Positions 51,581 to 59,340 of a stretch of 64,000 nucleotides of DNA are shown one piece after another; positions within the stretch are counted from its first letter, which is position 1; each line of letters starts with the position of its first letter. Source of the stretch: JACOMY01 sp046233115 (GTDB lineage: Bacteria; Pseudomonadota; Alphaproteobacteria; Kiloniellales; JACOMY01). A program made the translations under genes and the position numbers. The stretch lies in the NCBI GenBank assembly GCA_046233115.1, contig JBJXHM010000009.1, positions 124,001-188,000 of the forward strand, given 5' to 3'. The notes under the pieces are model-generated. The model did no database searches. It saw only the letters and a list, made by a program, of their open reading frames with translations, and was not told the DNA's origin.

Positions 51581-51595
51581 GCCTATGGACCGCGA

Positions 51596-51629
51596 AGAGT
51601 GTTAGCCATGTAAGAGTGTTAGCCATGTA
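51596..51629. repeat. Tandem duplication of 17 bases, possible IS end remnant
   Basis: AGAGTGTTAGCCATGTA occurs twice back to back (51596-51612, 51613-51629), followed by ACGGGACTAAACTGTTACCC. The string TGTTAnCCATGTnncGG recalls IS481-type ends, which are rich in TGTTACCCATG. No transposase gene is nearby, so at most this is a leftover end. Confidence 0.5.
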
Positions 51630-51705
51630 ACGGGACTAAACTGTTACCCCTAGGGCCGGTTGCACAGGCCGGTGCCGCGAAAACGCTACAAGCTCTATGG
51701 GCAGC

Positions 51706-53109
51706 TCACATCGTGCGGGTGACGGTGCCCTCGATCGCCAGGGCGGCGGCGAGCACCGCCTCGTCCTGGCCGTGTGCGGCCGACAGCAGAAAGCCCACCG
51801 GCATGGCGTTGCGGTCGCGCCCGCAGGGCAGGGTGACGCCGCAGAAGTTCAGGAAGTTGCCCAGCGTGGTGTTGCGCAAGGTCAAGAGGTTGGTCTGCAG
51901 GTAGAGGTCGTCGTCCTCCAGCAGCGGCTCCAGTGGCGGCGCCACGTGGGCCACGGTCGGATAGGCCAGCATGCAGTCTGGTCCCAGCTCCGCCGCCATC
52001 TCGGCGACCAGGCGCGCGCGGGCCTCGTGGATGGCGATCAGGTTGGCGGCCGTCATGGTCTTGCCCATCAGCAGGCGCTGCACGATGCGCTGGTCGTAGG
52101 CCTCGATCTCCGGGCCGGCCAGGCGCTCGGCATGCACCGAGTAGGCTTCGGCGGAAATCAGGGTGCCGCGCTCGGCCGAGAGCTTCAGGAAGGCGTCGAA
52201 CTGCGGGATGTTGCGCCGTTCGCTGGTCACCCCAATCTCGGCCAGGCGGAGCAGGGTGGCCTCGAAGGCGGCGATGACGTCGGGCTCGGCCTTGTCGAAG
52301 ACCACGTTGTTGGGGACGATCAGGTGCAGGCCCTCGGCGCTGCGCCGGGTGAGGTCGGGGGCCAGCTTGCCGGTCATGGCGGCATCGACCAGGGCCGCGT
52401 CGAAGACCGAGTGGCAGAGCACGCCCAGGGTGTCGAGGCTGGCGGCCAGAGGGAAGACGCCGTCCATCGGATAGCGGCCGTGGCTCGACTTGTAGCCCAC
52501 CAGGCCGTTGAAGGCGGCGGGAATGCGCACCGACCCGCCGGTGTCGCTGCCGATCGAGATTGGCGCCAGGCCGGCCGCCACCGCGGCACCCGAGCCGGAG
52601 GAGGAACCGCCGGGAATGCGCACCACGTCCTTGGCCTGCGGGTTGCGCGGGGTGCCGAAGTGCGGGTTGAGGCCGAGGCCGGAGTAGGCGAACTCGGTCA
52701 TGTTGACCCGGCCGAGCGCCACCATGCCGGCCGCCTTCAGCCGCTCCACCACGGTCGCGTCGGCGGCCGCCGGTGGCTGGTCGGCCATCAGCTTGGAGCC
52801 CGCGGTGGTGACCTCGCCGGCCATGTCGAAGAGGTCCTTCCAGGCCAGCGGCACGCCGTCCAGCAGGCCGAGCGGCCCACCCGCGGCCAGGCGCTCGGCG
52901 GCGGCCTCGGCCTCGCCCCGCGCGCGCTCCGCCGTCAGCAGGGTGAAGACGGTCGCATCGTCGTAGCTCTCGATCGCCGCCAGCTTGGCCTCGGTCAGGC
53001 CGACCGGATCCAGCTTGCCCGCCAGCATCGCCGCCGCCAGGCCGAGCGCGGTTTCGGGAGCCGCCTTCCCATCAGTCGCCGTCCCATCAGGTCCTGTCGT
53101 GTCGGTCAT
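51706..53109 (-). CDS. Amidase-signature family hydrolase
   Basis: 467 residues. The Ser-cisSer-Lys triad is visible: K91 (GVPLAWKDLFDMAG), the cis-serine in PGGSSSGSGAAVAAG and nucleophile S193 (IGSDTGGSVRIPAAF). GLVGYKSSHGRYPMDGVFPLAASLDTLG continues the signature. It hydrolyses a carboxamide or acyl-amide bond in the cytoplasm. GGGGGAG precedes the ATG. First gene met after the radical SAM gene, 80 bases apart on the same strand. Its last part lacks the C-terminal domain of allophanate hydrolases. Confidence 0.92.
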   Translation of the reverse strand: MTDTTGPDGTATDGKAAPETALGLAAAMLAGKLDPVGLTEAKLAAIESYDDATVFTLLTAERARGEAEAAAERLAAGGPLGLLDGVPLAWKDLFDMAGEVTTAGSKLMADQPPAAADATVVERLKAAGMVALGRVNMTEFAYSGLGLNPHFGTPRNPQAKDVVRIPGGSSSGSGAAVAAGLAPISIGSDTGGSVRIPAAFNGLVGYKSSHGRYPMDGVFPLAASLDTLGVLCHSVFDAALVDAAMTGKLAPDLTRRSAEGLHLIVPNNVVFDKAEPDVIAAFEATLLRLAEIGVTSERRNIPQFDAFLKLSAERGTLISAEAYSVHAERLAGPEIEAYDQRIVQRLLMGKTMTAANLIAIHEARARLVAEMAAELGPDCMLAYPTVAHVAPPLEPLLEDDDLYLQTNLLTLRNTTLGNFLNFCGVTLPCGRDRNAMPVGFLLSAAHGQDEAVLAAALAIEGTVTRTM

Positions 53110-53189
53110 GGTCTCCCCCCGACGCTGTGCGGCGGCCGGCTGGTCGCCCGCTGGTCAAACATGGTTTCGCCTGGTGCCGAGACCCTTGC

Positions 53190-54245
53190 CTAGACGGCTT
53201 GGCGGGTGTTGCGGCGCATGGCGCCGCACTTGCGCAGGCAGACCGCGTTGGCGCCGGCGATCCAGTCCTGCTCGTAGACGCTGGCGAAGGGCTCGTCGCG
53301 CATGATCTCCGACAGCGCGCGCTTGCGGATGTTGAAGGCCTCGCGGTCGTAGCCGGCGCGCTCGATCATCACGATCTCCTCGCGCGAGCCGGAGAGCCAG
53401 CAGCAGGGCGCGACGTAGCCGTCGGTGTTGATGTAGGCGCTGTTCTTGATCTGCGACTTGCAAAAGATGCCGTTGACCCCGGCCAGCGCCTTGGCGCGCA
53501 TGCCGTCGGGGTCGGGCATGCCGGCCTGCTGGTCGGCTGCCGGCGGCAGGGTGGCGGCATGGGCGGCCGCGAACTGGGCGCTGGTATAGCTCGGCGGCTC
53601 CAGGTAGCGGATCTCGCCGCTGGGGGCCTGGTAGGCGAAGTGCTTCTTCTTGCCGAAGCGGATGGTGTCGATCAGCACGAACTTGCGGAAGCCCATGGCG
53701 CGGCTGAGGTTGCGCGCCTCCTCGGCCTGGTGCTCGTTGTGCTTGAACAGGATGAAGTGCCACTCCGCCACCGCACCGGTGGCCAGGTAGGCCTCGGCGT
53801 TGGCCATGATCTTGTCGAAGTAGGTGTTCACCCGGTAGAGGTGGTTGGTGTCGGCCAGACCGTCGACATGCAGCTCCACGAAGGAATCGTTGCGCTGCAT
53901 CACCCGGCCGAGCTCGCGCCACCAGTCGGTCGAGCGCAGGCTGCCGTTGGTCGAGATCAGCACGCGCACGCCGCGCTGGGTCAGGTGATCGCAGACCTCC
54001 AGGCACTCGCTGGCGGCCAGCGCGTCGCCCAGCCCGCCGCCGAACTCCACCTCGTCGACCTGGGCGCAGAAGGCATCGTCGAAGTGCTCCTGGAAATCGG
54101 CCAGAGTCAGCTCGACCTTCTGCACCTTGTCATAGTTGGTGTGGCAGTGATCCATCGGCCTGACCCGCTGGCACATGGGACAGGCGGCGTTGCACTTGTC
54201 GGTCAGCTCGATGTGGAACCGATAGGGTCGGGCGGTGGTGAACAT
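53190..54245 (-). CDS. Radical SAM protein with SPASM-like C-terminal cysteines
   Basis: 351 residues from the ATG at 54245. The N-terminal [4Fe-4S]-SAM motif is C18-x3-C22-x2-C25 (LTDKCNAACPMCQRVRP), followed by EVEFGGGLGDAL, the GGE-like strand, and VLISTNGSLRS. The C-terminal part has C in GIFCKSQIKNSAYIN, then DGYVAPCCWLSGS and CLRKCGAMRR, the spacing of an auxiliary SPASM or twitch cluster. Such proteins modify peptides or small molecules, but no precursor peptide gene is visible. It lies between an amidase and a PuuB-like oxidase. Reaction unknown. Confidence 0.88.
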   Translation of the reverse strand: MFTTARPYRFHIELTDKCNAACPMCQRVRPMDHCHTNYDKVQKVELTLADFQEHFDDAFCAQVDEVEFGGGLGDALAASECLEVCDHLTQRGVRVLISTNGSLRSTDWWRELGRVMQRNDSFVELHVDGLADTNHLYRVNTYFDKIMANAEAYLATGAVAEWHFILFKHNEHQAEEARNLSRAMGFRKFVLIDTIRFGKKKHFAYQAPSGEIRYLEPPSYTSAQFAAAHAATLPPAADQQAGMPDPDGMRAKALAGVNGIFCKSQIKNSAYINTDGYVAPCCWLSGSREEIVMIERAGYDREAFNIRKRALSEIMRDEPFASVYEQDWIAGANAVCLRKCGAMRRNTRQAV

Positions 54246-54366
54246 GGCCTGTCCTTCTTTCCCACTGGGGGCTGGCGTGGCTGCGCCCAACATGCGTTAG
54301 GGAAGGTGCCGCCGCAAGCTTGCCGTCAGCTATTGGCAACAGAGCGCGTCGCGCTCTGTCGCACCC

Positions 54367-54447
54367 GGCACCGGCCCGCACCCCCGCCCGGCCGCCCATT
54401 GCCATGATACTTCCGTGGGCGGCCGGGCGGTGGTGCAGGCCGGTGCC
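54367..54447. repeat. Long GC-rich inverted repeat (32-bp arms)
   Basis: Arms 54367-54398 and 54416-54447 pair over 32 bases with two mismatches around a 17-base loop. It lies between the flavin oxidase stop and the radical SAM start. Part of the right arm (AGGCCGGTGCCG) recurs near 51665-51680 next to the amidase stop. A stable RNA hairpin between these genes is likely, giving termination or mRNA protection. Confidence 0.8.
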
Positions 54448-54464
54448 GAGAAAGCCGTCAGGCT

Positions 54465-55769
54465 TTAGCCAAGCGACTTCTGTCGCTTGTCGTCGCGGAG
54501 ATCCAGCCAGCGGTACCAGTGCACCAGGGCCTTGATGAAGGGCTGGCGCAGGGAGTGGAAGGGGATCGGCTTGATCGGCGCGTTGGGCAGCGGCAGCTCG
54601 GAGAAGGGGGTGCCCAGCGCCCGCTTGGCGAGCTGGGCGCCGGTGGCGCTGGCCATGCCCACGCCGCGGCCGTTGAAGCCGAGCGCTGCGGTCACGCCGG
54701 GCGCCAGCTCGGCGAAGTGGGGCAGGTGCGAGGCGGTCATCGCCACCATGCCGCCCCAGTAGAAGTCGTAGGCGTCCTCCTCGATGTGCGGGAACATGCG
54801 GCGCAGCGCCCGCACCACGTTCTTGTAGTCCTCAGGCTTTTCAGACTCGTAGAATTCGCCGCGGCCGCCGACCACCAGGCGGCCGTAGGGATCCTTGCGG
54901 CAGTAGGTGAGCAGCCGGCGGGTGTCGGAGAGCGCATGGCCCTCGGGCATGATCGAGCCCAGCACGTTGTCGCTGAGCTTCCGGGTGGCGATCTGGTAGG
55001 AGAAGATCGGCACCACCGACTGCTTCAGCCCCGGCCAGAGATCGTCGGTATAGGCGTTGGTGCAGAGCAATACCTGGTCGGCCAGCACCGAGCCGCCGGG
55101 GGTGGAGACCCGCCACTTCGCACCCTCCTTGGCGATGCCGGTGGCCGGCGAGGCGCCGTGGATGCTGGCGCCGGTCTTGATCGCCGCATCGGCGATGCCG
55201 CGGGCATAGCCCAGCGGGTTCAGGCTGCCGCCGCGGTCGTCGGCCAGCACGGCCAGGTAGCCCTTGACGCCCGACAGGCGCTCGGCCTCCTCGCGGCCCA
55301 GGATCTTCACCGGGGCGCCGCGCGAGGCCCACTGTTGCGCCCGCGATTCGGCAGCCTTCAGCGCGGTGTCGTTGTGGATGCCGTGCAGCCAGCCGCCGCG
55401 CGTCGCGTCGCACTGGATGTCGTGCTTGGCGATCAGGTCGAAGACGAAGTCGGCGGTGCCGCCGGAGTAGCGCGCCATCGCCTCGCCCTTCTCGCGGCCG
55501 AAGCGCTTGATCAGCTGGTTGGGGTCGAGCTTGAAACCGGGGATCACCTGCCCGCCGTTGCGGCCCGAGGCGCCGAAGCCCGGCTCCGCCGTCTCCACCA
55601 GCACCACCCTGGTCCCGGCCTCCGCGAGGTGCAGTGCGGCCGAGAGGCCGGTGAAACCGCCGCCGACGACGCAGACATCGGCCTCGACGTTGCCCTGGAG
55701 CGGCGGGGTCTCGGGCGCCGGTCGTGCGGTGGCGGCCCAGAGGGAACGGGGCAGCGGTGGTCTGGTCAT
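54465..55769 (-). CDS. FAD-dependent amine oxidoreductase, PuuB-like
   Basis: 434 residues of the DAO (D-amino-acid oxidase/sarcosine oxidase) superfamily. FAD motif VCVVGGGFTGLSAALHLAEAGTRVVLVE (about 31-58), GFGASGRNGGQVIPGFKLD (the gamma-glutamylputrescine oxidase/PuuB hallmark region), and GFNGRGVGMASATGAQLAKRAL near the end. It oxidises an amine C-N bond to imine or aldehyde. No membrane segment. Divergent from the ureohydrolase-like gene, 56 bases apart. The PuuB substrate is only suggested. Confidence 0.9.
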   Translation of the reverse strand: MTRPPLPRSLWAATARPAPETPPLQGNVEADVCVVGGGFTGLSAALHLAEAGTRVVLVETAEPGFGASGRNGGQVIPGFKLDPNQLIKRFGREKGEAMARYSGGTADFVFDLIAKHDIQCDATRGGWLHGIHNDTALKAAESRAQQWASRGAPVKILGREEAERLSGVKGYLAVLADDRGGSLNPLGYARGIADAAIKTGASIHGASPATGIAKEGAKWRVSTPGGSVLADQVLLCTNAYTDDLWPGLKQSVVPIFSYQIATRKLSDNVLGSIMPEGHALSDTRRLLTYCRKDPYGRLVVGGRGEFYESEKPEDYKNVVRALRRMFPHIEEDAYDFYWGGMVAMTASHLPHFAELAPGVTAALGFNGRGVGMASATGAQLAKRALGTPFSELPLPNAPIKPIPFHSLRQPFIKALVHWYRWLDLRDDKRQKSLG

Positions 55770-55825
55770 GGTCTCTCCGGATCTTTCGTCTGGCGCCGGC
55801 TCTCAGGGCACGGCAGGTTGTCATC

Positions 55826-56743
55826 ATGACCAGCCAGAACCTAACGCGTCCAGAGGCCAGCTTCCTCGGCGCGCCCTTCGCCGCAGCCCCCGAGTCCGGC
55901 GGCCTCGCCGTCCTCGGCCATCCCTTCGACCACGGCACCGCGCTGCGGGTCGGCGCACGTCTCGGCCCCGCGGCGATCCGGGCCGCCACGGCCGAGCTTG
56001 GCCCCTATGATCCGGAAAGCGGGCTCGACCTGCGCGCGGCGCTCAAGCTGGTCGACCTCGGCGACACGGCGGTGACGCCGAGCCGGGTCCAGGAGTCCTT
56101 CGCGGTGATCGAGCGGGCGACGCGCGAAATCTACGAGGCTGGCGCACGGCCGCTCTCGATGGGTGGCGACGGCATGGTGAGTCTGCCGCAGCTCCGCGCC
56201 GCGGCGGCGCACTTCCCGGACCTGGTGACCCTGCACATCGACGCGCACAGCGACTGCTATCCGCTGGTCGAGGACACCACCGCGACCAGCTTCGCCCGCG
56301 CCGCCGAGGAGGGGCTGGTGGAGACTGCGGCCTCCTTCCACATCGGCTTGCGCGGCACCACCCGCCATCCCGAGGCCTGGGCCTATCCGCGCAAGCTGGG
56401 CTACCGGGTGATTCCGCTGCGTCAGCTCCGCGCCGAGGGTCTGGACGCCGTGATCGAGGAGGTGAAGACCACGGTCGGCGGCCGGCCGGTCTACCTCTGC
56501 TTCGACATGGATTTTCTCGATGCCTCGGTGACGCCGGGGGTCTGCAACCCGGTCTACGGCGGCGCCAGCGCGGCCGAGGCCTTGGACCTGGTGGCGGCCT
56601 TCGCCGGGCTCGACGTCGTCTGCTTCGACGTGAACACGGTGAGCCCGCCCCAGGACCTGGCCAACATGACGGCCCTGATGGCCGCCACGGTGATGGTGGA
56701 GTTCCTACTGTGGCGCAGCCGCTACGAGGCCGACATCGGGTAA
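55826..56743 (+). CDS. Ureohydrolase (arginase/agmatinase) family protein with missing catalytic residues
   Basis: 305 residues from ATG 55826, full length for the family. Retained: D139-x-H141-x-D143 (IDAHSDCY) and D227-x-D229 (FDMDFLDAS). Changed: GGDHS reads GGDGMVS, so the first manganese His is G116; the HGTPF histidine aligns to T152 (TATSF); and the guanidino-binding Glu of the VVEVxP strand aligns to T271 (VNTVSPP). In arginase and agmatinase these residues bind Mn and substrate. It may be a pseudoenzyme, a one-metal enzyme or act on a non-guanidino substrate. Divergent from the amine oxidase gene. Confidence 0.85.
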   Translation: MTSQNLTRPEASFLGAPFAAAPESGGLAVLGHPFDHGTALRVGARLGPAAIRAATAELGPYDPESGLDLRAALKLVDLGDTAVTPSRVQESFAVIERATREIYEAGARPLSMGGDGMVSLPQLRAAAAHFPDLVTLHIDAHSDCYPLVEDTTATSFARAAEEGLVETAASFHIGLRGTTRHPEAWAYPRKLGYRVIPLRQLRAEGLDAVIEEVKTTVGGRPVYLCFDMDFLDASVTPGVCNPVYGGASAAEALDLVAAFAGLDVVCFDVNTVSPPQDLANMTALMAATVMVEFLLWRSRYEADIG

Positions 56744-56786
56744 TAGCACGTGGGTCTTGAGAGCACCTGCTGGCCACCCTCTCCAG

Positions 56787-56813
56787 GTCGTCCTTCGGCT
56801 TGACCGAAGGACC
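56787..56813 (+). repeat. REP-like palindrome, left copy beside GIY-YIG gene
   Basis: 27 bases; internal hairpin GTCCTTCGG (56790-56798), loop CTTGA, CCGAAGGAC (56804-56812). It is the exact reverse complement of 57129-57155, so the two form perfect inverted ends around the GIY-YIG gene. Confidence 0.9.
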
Positions 56814-56822
56814 TCTCTCCAT

Positions 56823-57104
56823 TCAGGAGAGCAGCGGGTAGCGGTCCTCCCAGTTGGGATTCTGCGCTTCGATCAGCGCAATTTTCCAGGACCGCTTCCA
56901 GAGCTTGAGGCGCTTCTCGCGCCGAATGGCCTCGGTGATGCTGTCGAACTCTTCAGAGTAGACCAGCATCTTCAAGGCGTGTTGCTTGGTAAATCCATCT
57001 ACCAGGCCTTCCCGATGTTCCCACGCTCGTCGCGCAATGTCGTTCGTCACGCCGATGTAAAGCGTGCCGTAGCTACGGCTTGTCATGATGTAGACGCAAT
57101 ACAT
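56823..57104 (-). CDS. Small GIY-YIG nuclease (UvrC-N/UPF0213-like)
   Basis: 93 residues from the ATG at 57104; another ATG at 57119 would add five. GIY-YIG core: VYIM...GTLYIGVTNDIARRAWEHREG, with the paired tyrosines, the catalytic Arg in DIARR, and E in ITEAIRREKRLKLWKRSWK. Stand-alone members are presumed DNA nucleases; none has a firm cellular role. Enclosed by perfect 27-base inverted palindromes, 9 bases from its stop and 24 bases from its start, which suggests a mobile or repeat-linked unit. Confidence 0.92.
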   Translation of the reverse strand: MYCVYIMTSRSYGTLYIGVTNDIARRAWEHREGLVDGFTKQHALKMLVYSEEFDSITEAIRREKRLKLWKRSWKIALIEAQNPNWEDRYPLLS

Positions 57105-57128
57105 GCAAGACACGAGCATGCGGAAAGT

Positions 57129-57155
57129 GGTCCTTCGGTCAAGCCGAAGGACGAC
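57129..57155 (-). repeat. REP-like palindrome, right copy beside GIY-YIG gene
   Basis: Exact inverted copy of 56787-56813; hairpin GTCCTTCGG (57130-57138), loop TCAAG, CCGAAGGAC (57144-57152). Lies just upstream of the GIY-YIG start. Confidence 0.9.
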
Positions 57156-57221
57156 GGTGAGCGTAAGATGTAGCGTACCTGCAGATCACAACCGGTGTGA
57201 GCGGCGTATTCCTTCGGGTGT

Positions 57222-58478
57222 CTACGAGGCGGACATCAGGTAGTCGTAGGCCGAAAGCACGTGGGTCTTGAGGACGTGGAAGTAGTCCTCCACGGGCACG
57301 TTCTCGTCGCCTGAGCCCATGCCGGTGGGGAAGGGGCCGTAGACGTAGGCCGGGATGCCGGCATGGCGCCAGAGCCGCGCGTCGGTGCCGCCCAGGCTCA
57401 CCACCGGGGTGGGGCGGAAGCCACGGAGCTGCTCCACATTGTTCTGGATGATCTCCACCATCTCGCCGTAGGGGTCGCAGTAGGAGGGCAGGCTGCAGTT
57501 GATCTCTTCCCAGCTCGCCTCCGGATAGGCCGAGGCGATGCGCTCGACCTCTGCCATCACCGTCTCCTTGGCGACGCCCACCGGCAGGCGGATGTCGGCC
57601 TCGAAGGTGCAGAGGCCGGGGATCATGTTGACCTTCAGCCCGCCGTTGATGGTGCCGATGTTCAGGGTCGCCTTGGGAATGATCTCGCCGGCGCCAGGAC
57701 CCATCGCACGGTCCGAGGCCTCGATCGCCGCCGACTGCGCCCGCATCAGGTTGTCGGGCAGCTCGAAGACCATGTCCTCGACCGCCGCCAGGTCGTTGAT
57801 CAGCTTGGCGGCGACGCGGGTCGCCGAGGCGGTGGAGTGGGTGTAGGCGCCGTGCCCGCCCTTGGTGCTGATGGTGAACTTGATCCAGACCGGCCCCTTC
57901 TCGCCGTAGCGGATCGAGAAGGGGCTGGAGGGCTCGCCGTTCAGGCAGCAGTCGCCCAGCACCTCCGGCTCGTGCTCCATCAGCCAGCGTGCGCCCCAGG
58001 GGCCGAAGTTCTCCTCGTCGGAGACGCAGGTGAGGGTCAGCTTGCCCTTGAGCTTGTCCTTCAGGCGGTGGAGCAGCGCGTAGGTCCAGATCGAGCTGGC
58101 GGTGCCGCACTTCATGTCGGCCGAGCCGCGGCCGTAGATCTTGTCGTCGACCACCTCGCCGCCCCAGGGCTCTTGGGTCCAGCCCTCGGCCTTGGGGTCG
58201 GCGCCGACCGGGAAGACGTCGATATGGCCGTTCAGCACCAGGTGCTTGCCGGCGGCTCCGCCCTCGAAGGTGCCGACCACGTTGGCCATGGTCGGCTGCG
58301 GGTCGACCAAGCGAAAGGGAACACCCTGGCGCTCCAGGAAGCCGGTGATGTGGGCCACGGCCTCGGTGGTGTCGCCCGGCGGGTTCGGGCTCTTGGCGCG
58401 GATGAAGTCCTGGAAGAAGGTCAGGATCTCGTCCCGTTCGGCCTCGATCCAGGCCAAGAGCTGCTCACGGTCACCCAT
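57222..58478 (-). CDS. M20-family deacylase (ArgE/DapE type)
   Basis: 418 residues. Two-zinc peptidase motifs: H85-x-D87 (LNGHIDVFP), D121 (GRGSADMKCG), E155-E156 (SDEENFG), with a lid domain about 205-320 and a late His in VPVEDYFHVLKTH. Family members remove acyl groups from N-acyl amino acids or diamines. It is 6 bases after the last permease gene of a polyamine-type importer, so it probably acts on the imported, N-acylated compound. Cytoplasmic, no signal peptide. Confidence 0.92.
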   Translation of the reverse strand: MGDREQLLAWIEAERDEILTFFQDFIRAKSPNPPGDTTEAVAHITGFLERQGVPFRLVDPQPTMANVVGTFEGGAAGKHLVLNGHIDVFPVGADPKAEGWTQEPWGGEVVDDKIYGRGSADMKCGTASSIWTYALLHRLKDKLKGKLTLTCVSDEENFGPWGARWLMEHEPEVLGDCCLNGEPSSPFSIRYGEKGPVWIKFTISTKGGHGAYTHSTASATRVAAKLINDLAAVEDMVFELPDNLMRAQSAAIEASDRAMGPGAGEIIPKATLNIGTINGGLKVNMIPGLCTFEADIRLPVGVAKETVMAEVERIASAYPEASWEEINCSLPSYCDPYGEMVEIIQNNVEQLRGFRPTPVVSLGGTDARLWRHAGIPAYVYGPFPTGMGSGDENVPVEDYFHVLKTHVLSAYDYLMSAS

Positions 58479-58484
58479 CGGGTC

Positions 58485-59327
58485 TTAGGTCTCCTCTTGC
58501 GGACGGTACTGGGACTGACGCTCCTTGCCGAAGATCTGCGCCAGCACCAGCAGCAGGCAGGAGACGGCGATCAGCAGGGTCGAGATCGAGGCGATGGTCG
58601 GGTCGATCTCGTCGCGCAGCGCGTTGAACATGCGCCGGGTCAGGGTGGCGTTCTCGCCGCCGGAAATGAAGAGGGCCACCACCACCTCGTCGAGCGAGGT
58701 TAGGAAGGCCAGCAGCGCCCCGGAGATGATCGAGAAGCGGATTTGCGGCAGGGTGACGGTGAGGAAGGCCCTGAGCCTGGAAGCCCCTAACGAGCGCGCC
58801 ACCAATTCCTGGTTCATGTCGTAGGTCTTGAGCCCGGCCGAGACCGTGATCAGGACGAAGGGCAGCGCCAGCATCGAGTGTGCCAAGACCAACCCGAGGA
58901 TCGAGTTGTTGAGCCCCAGCCTGGCGTAGAGGAAGAAGACGCCGATCGCGATCAGGATCACCGGCACCATGATCGGCGTGGTGAGCGCCATCTGCAGAAG
59001 CTGCGCATAGCGCACGCCCGAGACGTGCAGGGCGTAGGCCGCTGCCGTGCCCACCGGCACAGCGAGGCAAGCGGTCAGGATGGCTGCCGTGAAGGAAATC
59101 CTGGTCGCGTCCATCCACTCGATGGAGAAGAGGTAGTTTTCGTACCAGCGCAGCCCGTAGGTCTCCGGCGGAAACTGCAGGAAGCGGGAATCCGAGAAGG
59201 ACATGGGGATGACCAGCAGGCTGGGCGCCATCAGGAAGAACATCACCAGGCCGCAGAGGACATAGAGCCAGAGGCGCTGACCGTGGGTGATCTGGGTGTC
59301 GGAGGCCTGTCGGTTGAACCACTTCAT
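58485..59327 (-). CDS. ABC transporter permease, PotC type (second importer)
   Basis: 280 residues, six TM helices (first: LWLYVLCGLVMFFLMAPSLLVI). Docking loop ARSLGASRLRAFLTVTLPQIRFS. SFLTSLDEVVVALFISGG in this protein is the PotC-type conserved segment. Lies 13 bases after the PotB-type gene and 6 bases before the deacylase gene. Confidence 0.92.
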   Translation of the reverse strand: MKWFNRQASDTQITHGQRLWLYVLCGLVMFFLMAPSLLVIPMSFSDSRFLQFPPETYGLRWYENYLFSIEWMDATRISFTAAILTACLAVPVGTAAAYALHVSGVRYAQLLQMALTTPIMVPVILIAIGVFFLYARLGLNNSILGLVLAHSMLALPFVLITVSAGLKTYDMNQELVARSLGASRLRAFLTVTLPQIRFSIISGALLAFLTSLDEVVVALFISGGENATLTRRMFNALRDEIDPTIASISTLLIAVSCLLLVLAQIFGKERQSQYRPQEET

Positions 59328-59340
59328 TGCCGTTGCCCTC

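Larger units (their letters stand above)
51182..51705. other. 524-base gene-free region with lower GC
   Basis: Noticeably more AT-rich than the surroundings around 51300-51620. It holds a 12-bp stem-loop (51553-51580), a 17-base tandem duplication (51596-51629) and a GGCCGGT...GGCCGGTGCCG strip resembling part of 54416-54450. No reading frame or RNA gene is convincing. It looks like a scar of past insertion events. Confidence 0.6.
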
